Made by a program: the position numbers and the translations under genes
Part shown: positions 1-5,887 of the stretch, piece by piece
Position numbering within the stretch: position 1 is the first letter of the stretch
Layout of the letters: every line of letters starts with the position of its first letter
The notes under the pieces: model-generated
Seen by the model: only the letters and a program-made list of their open reading frames with translations
Told to the model about the DNA's origin: nothing
The model's database searches: none
Assembly: GCA_018895315.1 (NCBI GenBank)
Contig: JAHIOK010000025.1
Coordinates: 1-5,887 of the forward strand
Direction of reading: 5' to 3'
Origin: Actinomycetota bacterium
Lineage (GTDB): Bacteria; Actinomycetota; Actinomycetes; Actinomycetales; Microbacteriaceae
Length of the DNA: 5,887 bases

Positions 1-1
1 G

Positions 2-1687
2 ATCGACATCAAGCCACGAAGCCGCGTCGTCACCGACGGCATCGAGGCCACGACGTCTCGAGGAATGCTCCGCGGCGTCGGCATGGGCGACGCGGACTGG
101 GACAAGCCCCAGATCGGAGTCGCGTCCAGCTGGAATGAAATCACCCCGTGCAACCTGAGCCTTGACCGCTTGGCTCAGGGGGCGAAAGAGGGCGTGCACG
201 CCGGCGGGGGATACCCGCTGCAGTTCGGCACGATCTCTGTGTCCGACGGCATCTCCATGGGTCACGAGGGCATGCACTTCTCACTCGTCTCGCGCGAGGT
301 CATCGCGGATTCTGTCGAGACAGTGATGATGGCTGAGCGCCTCGACGGCAGTGTACTTCTCGCCGGCTGCGACAAGTCGATCCCCGGGATGCTGATGGCC
401 AGTGCGCGCCTCGACCTCTCGAGTGTCTTTCTATACGCAGGCTCGATCGCCCCCGGCTGGGTCAAGCTCAGCGACGGCACCGAGAAGGACATCACGATCA
501 TCGACTCGTTCGAGGCGGTCGGCGCGTGCCTGGCCGGCAAGATGAGCGAGGCCGACCTCAAGCGCATCGAATGCGCGTTCGCACCAGGCGAAGGTGCCTG
601 CGGCGGCATGTACACCGCGAACACCATGGCGTCCGTCGCCGAGGCGCTCGGACTCAGTCTGCCGGGCTCTGCTGCGCCGCCGTCGGCCGACCGCCGCCGA
701 GACGCGTTCGCTCACCGTTCGGGTGAAGCGGTCGTCAACCTGTTGCGCCTGGGCATCACGACTCGGGACATCTTGACGAAAGAGGCCTTCGAGAACGCGA
801 TCGCGCTGGCGATGGCCCTCGGCGGTTCGACGAACGTCGTACTGCACCTGCTCGCGATCGCGCGTGAGGCCGAGGTCGAACTCTCGCTCCACGACTTCAA
901 CCGCATCGGCGACAAGGTGCCGCACATCGCCGATATGAAGCCCTTCGGTCAGTACGTCATGAACGACGTCGATCGCCACGGCGGTATCCCCGTCGTGATG
1001 AAGGCGATGCTCGACGAAGGTCTGCTGCACGGCGACGCCCTGACCGTCACGGGCAAGACGCTCGCAGAGAACCTGGCCGATCTCAACCCCGACCCGGTCG
1101 ATGGCACGGTCATCCACTCATTCGACAACCCGATCCATGCGACCGGCGGCATCACGGTGCTGCACGGCAGCATGGCCCCTGAGGGTGCCGTCGTGAAGAC
1201 CGCCGGATTCGATGCGAGCGTCTTCGAAGGTCCCGCACGGGTCTTCGAGCGCGAGCGTGCAGCCATGGACGCACTGGAAGCGGGATCGATCGCACCTGGC
1301 AGCGTCGTCGTCATCCGGTACGAAGGCCCCAAGGGTGGCCCGGGAATGCGCGAGATGCTCGCGATCACCGCTGCCATCAAGGGCGCGGGCCTCGGTAAAG
1401 ATGTACTACTCTTGACGGACGGTAGATTCTCAGGCGGCACAACCGGCCTGTGCATCGGCCACATAGCACCCGAAGCGGTGGACGCAGGTCCTATCGCCTT
1501 CGTGCGCGATGGTGATCTGATACGGGTCGATATCGCTGCTCGCACTCTCGACCTACTCGTCGATGAGACCGAGATGAGCTCCCGCCGCGAAGGCTGGGAA
1601 CCACTGCCCCCGCGCTATACCCGTGGCGTTCTGGCCAAATACTCGAAGCTCGTGCGCTCCGCTGCGGAGGGCGCGACCACGGGTTGA
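2..1687 (+). CDS. ilvD: Dihydroxyacid dehydratase IlvD (5' end outside window)
   Basis: Dehydrates 2,3-dihydroxy-3-methylbutanoate (and the methylpentanoate analogue) to the 2-oxo acid, the third common step of valine and isoleucine synthesis, in the cytoplasm. The frame is open from base 2, giving 21 residues ahead of the first ATG (65). These read [21 protein letters not shown], which is typical IlvD N-terminus, so the true start is a few codons left of the window and ATG 65 is not the start. Counting from Met 65, the Fe-S ligand cysteines are C29 (in [10 protein letters not shown]), C102 (in GCDKSIPGM) and C179 (in GACGGMY). K104 of the CDK motif is the expected carbamylated metal ligand, and GRFSGG near the C-terminus holds the catalytic serine. 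The three-cysteine TPCN type fits a [2Fe-2S] enzyme, by family knowledge. The C-terminus ([16 protein letters not shown]) is intact. About 561 residues are visible, near full family length. Codon use is less biased than in ilvC. Confidence 0.97.
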   Translation: MDIKPRSRVVTDGIEATTSRGMLRGVGMGDADWDKPQIGVASSWNEITPCNLSLDRLAQGAKEGVHAGGGYPLQFGTISVSDGISMGHEGMHFSLVSREVIADSVETVMMAERLDGSVLLAGCDKSIPGMLMASARLDLSSVFLYAGSIAPGWVKLSDGTEKDITIIDSFEAVGACLAGKMSEADLKRIECAFAPGEGACGGMYTANTMASVAEALGLSLPGSAAPPSADRRRDAFAHRSGEAVVNLLRLGITTRDILTKEAFENAIALAMALGGSTNVVLHLLAIAREAEVELSLHDFNRIGDKVPHIADMKPFGQYVMNDVDRHGGIPVVMKAMLDEGLLHGDALTVTGKTLAENLADLNPDPVDGTVIHSFDNPIHATGGITVLHGSMAPEGAVVKTAGFDASVFEGPARVFERERAAMDALEAGSIAPGSVVVIRYEGPKGGPGMREMLAITAAIKGAGLGKDVLLLTDGRFSGGTTGLCIGHIAPEAVDAGPIAFVRDGDLIRVDIAARTLDLLVDETEMSSRREGWEPLPPRYTRGVLAKYSKLVRSAAEGATTG

Positions 1688-1717
1688 GGTCTGCCCTCGA
1701 TCATCGATCGCTCCATC

Positions 1718-1722
1718 AAGGA
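1718..1722 (+). promoter_or_regulatory. Ribosome binding site of ilvB
   Basis: AAGGA lies 6 nt before ATG 1729. It decides the ilvB start: the same frame is open back to a TTG at 1684 that overlaps the ilvD stop, but that start would add 15 residues with no family resemblance and has no good Shine-Dalgarno sequence. Confidence 0.8.
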
Positions 1723-1728
1723 ATCCCC

Positions 1729-3531
1729 ATGTCTGCCGAATCCGCCACGGCCGTGCCCCGGCCCCCTGCCCGCAGCGCTTCCGCGCCCGTGCTCACGGGG
1801 GCGCAGGCGGTCGTCCGTTCGCTCGAGCTGCTCGGCATCACCGACGTGTTCGGTCTGCCCGGCGGCGCCATCCTTCCCGTCTACGACCCGCTCATGGACA
1901 GCACCGAGCTGCGCCACATCCTCGTGCGTCACGAGCAGGGCGCCGGTCACGCCGCCGAGGGATACGCCTCGGCATCGGGCAAGACCGGCGTCGCGATCGC
2001 GACCTCGGGCCCGGGCGCGACCAACCTCGTCACCGCTATCGCCGATGCCTACATGGACTCGGTGCCGATCGTCTGCATCACCGGGCAGGTGTTCTCGAAC
2101 CTGATGGGGACCGATGCCTTCCAGGAGGCAGACATCGTGGGCATCACGATGCCCATAACGAAGCACTCCTTCCTGGTGAAGCGCGCGGAAGACATTCCCG
2201 CCGCGATCGCCTCGGCGTTCCATGTCGCAGGCACCGGTCGCCCCGGTCCCGTGCTCGTGGACATCACCAAGGATGCTCAGCAGGCTGAGGCGCCCTTCCT
2301 CTGGCCGCCGAAGATCGACCTCCCCGGCTATCGCCCGGTCACCAAGGCGCACGGCAAGCAGATCCAGGCCGCCGCGCAGCTTCTGGCTCAGGCCAAGAAG
2401 CCCGTACTGTACGTCGGCGGCGGCATCATTCGTGCACACGCGTCGGAGGAGCTGTTGACTCTGGCCGAGACGACGGGCGCACCCGTGGTCACCACGCTGA
2501 TGGCGCGCGGCGCATTCCCGGACTCGCACGCCCAGCAGCTCGGCATGCCGGGCATGCACGGCACGGTTCCCGCAGTGCTTGCTCTGCAGGAGGCCGATCT
2601 GCTGGTCGCGCTCGGCGCACGGTTCGACGACCGAGTCACCGGCAAGGCGGCGTTGTTCGCGCCACATGCGCAAGTCGTGCACGTGGATATCGATCCGGCC
2701 GAGATCTCCAAGATCCGCAACGCCGACGTGCCGATTGTGGGCGATCTGAAAGACGTGCTCGTCGACCTCGATGCCGCCTATCGTGCGGCCATCGCCGATG
2801 AAGCGCCCGACATCACCGAATGGTGGTCGTACCTCGATGGCCTCCGCGATCAGTTCCCGCTCGGCTACACCCAGCCGGCAGACGGACTCATGTCGCCGCA
2901 GTACGTGATCCAGCGCATCGGTGAGATCACCGGTCCCGAGGGCATTTACGCGTCCGGAGTCGGACAGCACCAGATGTGGGCCGCGCAGTTCATCAAGTAC
3001 GAGCGTCCCAACGCCTGGCTCAATTCGGGCGGTGCCGGAACCATGGGGTATTCCGTGCCTGCGGCCATGGGGGCGAAGGTGGCCGAGCCGCATCGCGACG
3101 TGTGGGCGATCGACGGCGACGGCTGCTTCCAGATGACCAATCAGGAACTCGCCACCTGCGCGATCAACAACATCCCGATCAAAGTCGCGATCATCAACAA
3201 CTCGTCGCTGGGCATGGTGCGGCAGTGGCAGACGCTCTTCTACGACGGACGCTACTCGAACACCGACCTGAACACGGGTCACGGCAGTATCCGCATCCCG
3301 GATTTCGTCAAGCTGGCCGAGGCGTACGGCTGCCTCGCCATCCGCGTCGAGAAGGAGGAAGACGTGGATGCCGCGATCACGCTCGCTCTCGCCACGAACG
3401 ACCGCCCCGTGGTGATCGATTTCGTCGTGAGCGCCGAGGCGATGGTGTGGCCGATGGTTCCCCAGGGCGTCAGCAACAGCTATGTCCAGTACGCGCGTGA
3501 GCACGCGCCGGCGTTCGAGCAGGAGGACTGA
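1729..3531 (+). CDS. ilvB: Acetohydroxyacid synthase large (catalytic) subunit
   Basis: Thiamine-diphosphate enzyme that condenses two pyruvates to 2-acetolactate, or pyruvate with 2-oxobutyrate to 2-aceto-2-hydroxybutyrate, the first committed step of the pathway. From ATG 1729 it has 600 aa, normal for the family. The N-terminal PYR domain spans roughly residues 22-185, with [12 protein letters not shown] at 42-53 and the catalytic glutamate E69 in [14 protein letters not shown]. The central FAD-binding domain contains RFDDRVTG (298-305) and DIDPAEI (320-326). The C-terminal PP domain has GQHQMW (412-417) and the ThDP/Mg motif GDG (463-465), X24, NN (490-491), then GMVRQWQ with W500 at the classic herbicide-contact tryptophan. 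The N-terminal ~20 residues are Ala/Pro-rich and probably disordered. It follows ilvD by 41 nt with no terminator between, and ilvN starts 3 nt after its stop, so the genes are very likely co-transcribed and coupled. At the position of plant Pro197 this protein has F122. Confidence 0.97.
   Translation: MSAESATAVPRPPARSASAPVLTGAQAVVRSLELLGITDVFGLPGGAILPVYDPLMDSTELRHILVRHEQGAGHAAEGYASASGKTGVAIATSGPGATNLVTAIADAYMDSVPIVCITGQVFSNLMGTDAFQEADIVGITMPITKHSFLVKRAEDIPAAIASAFHVAGTGRPGPVLVDITKDAQQAEAPFLWPPKIDLPGYRPVTKAHGKQIQAAAQLLAQAKKPVLYVGGGIIRAHASEELLTLAETTGAPVVTTLMARGAFPDSHAQQLGMPGMHGTVPAVLALQEADLLVALGARFDDRVTGKAALFAPHAQVVHVDIDPAEISKIRNADVPIVGDLKDVLVDLDAAYRAAIADEAPDITEWWSYLDGLRDQFPLGYTQPADGLMSPQYVIQRIGEITGPEGIYASGVGQHQMWAAQFIKYERPNAWLNSGGAGTMGYSVPAAMGAKVAEPHRDVWAIDGDGCFQMTNQELATCAINNIPIKVAIINNSSLGMVRQWQTLFYDGRYSNTDLNTGHGSIRIPDFVKLAEAYGCLAIRVEKEEDVDAAITLALATNDRPVVIDFVVSAEAMVWPMVPQGVSNSYVQYAREHAPAFEQED
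3521..3526 (+). promoter_or_regulatory. Ribosome binding site of ilvN, inside the ilvB end
   Basis: A perfect AGGAGG lies 8 nt before ATG 3535 and within the last codons of ilvB (Glu-Gln-Glu-Asp-stop). Because ribosomes finishing ilvB pass over it, translation of the two subunits is probably coupled. That coupling is inferred from the layout. Confidence 0.85.
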
Positions 3532-3534
3532 GCC

Positions 3535-4044
3535 ATGCCCAGCCACGTGCTGAGCCTCCTCGTGGAGGACAAGCCGGGTCTGCTGACCCGGGTCGCAGGT
3601 CTTTTCGCCCGTCGCGGCTTCAACATCGAGTCGCTCGCCGTGGGCGTCACCGAGATTCCGGGGCTCTCCCGTATCACGGTGGTCGTCGACGTCGACCAGC
3701 AGCCGCTCGAACAGGTGACGAAGCAGCTCAACAAGCTGATCAACGTGATCAAGATCGTCGAGCTTGAACCCTCGTCATCCGTGCAGCGCGAGCACATGCT
3801 CGTGAAAGTTCGGGCCGACAATGCGAGCCGCTCGAGCGTGCTCGAGGTCGTGAACCTCTTCCGTGCGTCGGTGGTGGACTACGCGCCCGATTCGCTGGTC
3901 GTCGAAGTGACCGGAGACCAGGGGAAGGTTAAAGCCATGTTGCGTGCGCTCGAGACATTAGGCATCAAGGAGCTCTCGCAGTCGGGCCTGGTCGCCATCG
4001 GCCGCGGCGGCAAGAGCATCACCGAGCGCGTCCTGCGCAGCTGA
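3535..4044 (+). CDS. ilvN: Acetohydroxyacid synthase small (regulatory) subunit
   Basis: Regulatory partner of IlvB: it raises the activity of the catalytic subunit and confers feedback inhibition by valine. The protein has 169 aa, typical of the short bacterial form (IlvH/IlvN type). The N-terminal ACT domain covers about residues 4-77 (HVLSLLVEDKPGLLTRVAGLFARRGFNIESLAVG). G15 and N30 align with E. coli IlvH Gly14 and Asn29, positions whose mutation causes valine resistance, so the valine-binding site looks intact. The second domain starts near residue 82 (QREHMLVKVRAD) and runs to the C-terminus, with the usual ending SGLVAIGRGGKSITERVL. The start at 3535 has an AGGAGG site and follows the ilvB stop by 3 nt. 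No truncation or odd codon use was seen. Confidence 0.96.
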   Translation: MPSHVLSLLVEDKPGLLTRVAGLFARRGFNIESLAVGVTEIPGLSRITVVVDVDQQPLEQVTKQLNKLINVIKIVELEPSSSVQREHMLVKVRADNASRSSVLEVVNLFRASVVDYAPDSLVVEVTGDQGKVKAMLRALETLGIKELSQSGLVAIGRGGKSITERVLRS

Positions 4045-5139
<1,095 letters not shown>

Positions 5140-5188
5140 GCCGCGGCATCCGCCCCACCAGACCGCCGTCCTATCCGGCACGGCTCCC

Positions 5189-5240
5189 GCCCGGCCGTCG
5201 CTTCCTCCACCCGGGGAGGCGGCGGCCGGGCGCTTTCGTT
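5189..5240 (+). terminator. Rho-independent terminator of the ilv operon
   Basis: Bases 5189-5207 pair with 5213-5231 to form an uninterrupted 19-bp stem with three G-U pairs (5198/5222, 5202/5218, 5206/5214) and a CACCC loop (5208-5212). The stem is extremely GC-rich and is followed by a short interrupted T-tract (TTTCGTT, 5234-5240), as is common in high-GC actinobacteria. The reverse direction has no T-rich tail, so it acts on + strand transcripts. A smaller hairpin follows at 5249-5263 (GCAGGC, gtg, GCCTGC) without a T-tract. The position separates the ilv operon from the next gene. Confidence 0.85.
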
Positions 5241-5302
5241 CGGTGAGCGCAGGCGTGGCCTGCCCGCCCGCACACCACGCGCGAAACCACACCCTCCGCG
5301 CC

Positions 5303-5358
5303 AATCCACACGTGGTGATCGTCTTGCGGTGTGGATTCGACGCTCGAGTGTGGATTCG
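5303..5358 (+). repeat. Three copies of GTGTGGATT, two direct and one inverted
   Basis: AATCCACAC at 5303-5311 is the exact reverse complement of GTGTGGATT at 5329-5337 (17-nt spacer). A second direct copy lies at 5348-5356. The two direct copies extend to 11 identical bases (GTGTGGATTCG, 5329-5339 and 5348-5358) with a 19-bp period, close to two helical turns. The cluster sits 49-104 nt upstream of the ATG of the small gene at 5407, where an operator would be expected. The core TGTGGAT also matches 7 of 9 bases of the DnaA box. No protein can be assigned. Confidence 0.6.
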
Positions 5359-5366
5359 CACGCCGG

Positions 5367-5387
5367 CGGTACCACGCAGGTGTACCG
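5367..5387 (+). promoter_or_regulatory. Short inverted repeat before the small gene (weak)
   Basis: CGGTAC (5367-5372) and GTACCG (5382-5387) form a perfect 6-bp inverted repeat with a 9-nt spacer, ending just before the ribosome binding site of the gene at 5407. The right arm contains TACCGT (5383-5388), which fits the loose actinobacterial -10 pattern TAnnnT, but no -35 is recognisable and initiation there would start within the Shine-Dalgarno. It could be an operator or chance. Confidence 0.25.
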
Positions 5388-5393
5388 TCTGCC

Positions 5394-5400
5394 GAGGAGG
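5394..5400 (+). promoter_or_regulatory. Ribosome binding site of the small gene
   Basis: GAGGAGG lies 6 nt before ATG 5407. It sets the start there, although the frame is open upstream to an ATG at 5329 that lies inside the repeat cluster and has no ribosome binding site. Confidence 0.85.
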
Positions 5401-5406
5401 CACACG

Positions 5407-5817
5407 ATGACGGGGTCTGGCACGAAGGACGATCCGTGGCAGCTGACCACGGCGCCGGGAACATCGCAATACACGATGTTCCGCGACGACACGGCGGAGC
5501 CGCCGTTGCTGATCTGCCAGGTCGGCACGACGAAGCTCACCTACCTCGCACGCGCGGTCGACGACCTCCCGGCCTGGCTCGTTGCGCGGGGAGAGTGGGT
5601 CGACCTCGGTTCTGCCGATGAACGGAAACCGGCTGTCGCGGGCACCGTCGAGAGTTGGGGTCGCGACCCCGCCAACCCGGTCGCCGGTTGGTACGGCCAG
5701 CGCAAGGGATATCGCGGGAGGTTCGAGATGTACGTGCCACCACTCCTCGAAGAACTCGGCCTCGCCGAACTCACGCACGACAAACGCAGTAACCGGATGC
5801 GCGCGATCAGTTCGTAG
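5407..5817 (+). CDS. Small conserved-looking protein of unknown function
   Basis: The product is a 136-aa soluble protein with no signal peptide or membrane segment. It begins MTGSGTKDDPWQL and has five tryptophans (W11, W57, W64, W84, W95), one cysteine (C37), and a basic/aromatic stretch GWYGQRKGYRGRF at 94-106. The C-terminus is LLEELGLAELTHDKRSNRMR, with a possible short helix and charged tail. From memory, similar actinobacterial proteins start GTKDDPWxLxTPPGTSEYxMYRD and carry only a DUF-type label (possibly DUF6855, unverified); no activity is known to me. The ATG at 5407 is chosen for its GAGGAGG site. The gene lies behind the ilv terminator and therefore has its own promoter, probably in 5241-5400. 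Reading as a real gene rests on codon bias, the ribosome binding site and the family-like sequence. A link to branched-chain amino acids is not supported. Confidence 0.85.
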   Translation: MTGSGTKDDPWQLTTAPGTSQYTMFRDDTAEPPLLICQVGTTKLTYLARAVDDLPAWLVARGEWVDLGSADERKPAVAGTVESWGRDPANPVAGWYGQRKGYRGRFEMYVPPLLEELGLAELTHDKRSNRMRAISS

Positions 5818-5826
5818 TCGGCGCAT

Positions 5827-5832
5827 TACGCT
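5827..5832 (+). promoter_or_regulatory. Probable -10 element for a leaderless transcript
   Basis: TACGCT fits the actinobacterial -10 pattern TAnnnT, and its last T is 7 nt before the A of ATG 5839. Transcription would therefore begin at or next to the start codon. The G-run between them (5833-5837) ends one base before the ATG, too close to act as a Shine-Dalgarno. No clear -35 is visible; the promoter would overlap the end of the preceding gene. Confidence 0.5.
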
Positions 5833-5838
5833 GGGGGT

Positions 5839-5887
5839 ATGGCCGGCTACCGCGACGAAGCACTTTCGTGGGATGGCGACGAGGACC
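5839..5887 (+). CDS. Start of an unidentified protein, cut by the window edge
   Basis: Sixteen codons are visible from ATG 5839, reading MAGYRDEALSWDGDED, and the frame runs off the right end. The acidic N-terminus looks cytoplasmic. The start is 21 nt after the previous stop and lacks a properly spaced Shine-Dalgarno, but sits 7 nt after a TACGCT -10-like hexamer, as in leaderless genes. Too little is present to name a family. Confidence 0.55.
   Translation, partial: MAGYRDEALSWDGDED

Noticed and set aside
431..1117. A 228-aa minus-strand frame opposite ilvD.
   Set aside because: It is an antisense shadow of ilvD with Arg/Asp/Val-rich composition and no motifs.
1698..1710. Short palindrome CGATC-ATC-GATCG between ilvD and ilvB.
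   Set aside because: It has only 5-bp arms, made of the CGAT word common in this GC-rich DNA, and no T-tract. It is too weak to call an operator or terminator.
1684..1728. TTG at 1684 as the ilvB start, overlapping the ilvD stop.
   Set aside because: ATG 1729 has a well-placed AAGGA, and the extra 15 residues do not look like an IlvB N-terminus.
1615..3546. A 643-aa open frame on the minus strand, opposite ilvB.
   Set aside because: It mirrors the codon structure of ilvB; long antisense frames are expected in high-GC genes. The translation is rich in Arg, His and Asp with no recognisable domain.
5249..5263. GCAGGC-gtg-GCCTGC hairpin just after the main terminator.
   Set aside because: The 6-bp stem has a tight 3-nt loop and no U-tract; it is not needed to explain termination and could be chance in GC-rich sequence.
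5303..5358. A replication origin made of DnaA boxes.
   Set aside because: The matches are only 7 of 9, there is no AT-rich unwinding region and no dnaA/dnaN context. An operator-like cluster is the more modest reading.

Overview
The window carries most of a branched-chain amino acid (isoleucine, valine, leucine) biosynthesis operon, followed by a strong terminator and the start of an unrelated region. All genes lie on the + strand. The DNA is GC-rich with strong G/C bias at third codon positions. The protein sequences, Shine-Dalgarno style and a probable leaderless start at the right edge all suggest a high-GC actinobacterium. From memory of the family the best guess is Microbacteriaceae, probably Microbacterium or a close relative; this is inference and not proven here.

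Layout: (1) ilvD, dihydroxyacid dehydratase, lacks only its first few codons, which lie left of the window (2-1687). (2) ilvB, acetohydroxyacid synthase large subunit (1729-3531, start revised to the ATG behind an AAGGA site). (3) ilvN, the regulatory small subunit (3535-4044), 3 nt after ilvB with its ribosome binding site inside the ilvB end. (4) A 69-nt gap with a palindromic, REP-like sequence. (5) ilvC, ketol-acid reductoisomerase (4114-5139). (6) A 19-bp hairpin terminator (5189-5240). (7) A 166-nt spacer with three copies of a 9-bp word, two direct and one inverted. (8) A small uncharacterised 136-aa protein (5407-5817). (9) A probable leaderless promoter and the first 16 codons of another gene (5839-5887).

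IlvBN condenses two pyruvates (or pyruvate and 2-oxobutyrate), IlvC isomerises and reduces the product with NADPH, and IlvD dehydrates it to the 2-oxo acid that transaminases convert to valine or isoleucine. One operon therefore encodes all the shared steps of the pathway. The promoter and any leader or attenuator would be upstream of ilvD, outside the window.

I see no convincing novel multi-gene system. The core is ordinary metabolism. The points worth a second look are the repeat cluster upstream of the small unknown gene, the REP-like element between ilvN and ilvC, the small protein itself, and the leaderless start at the right edge.
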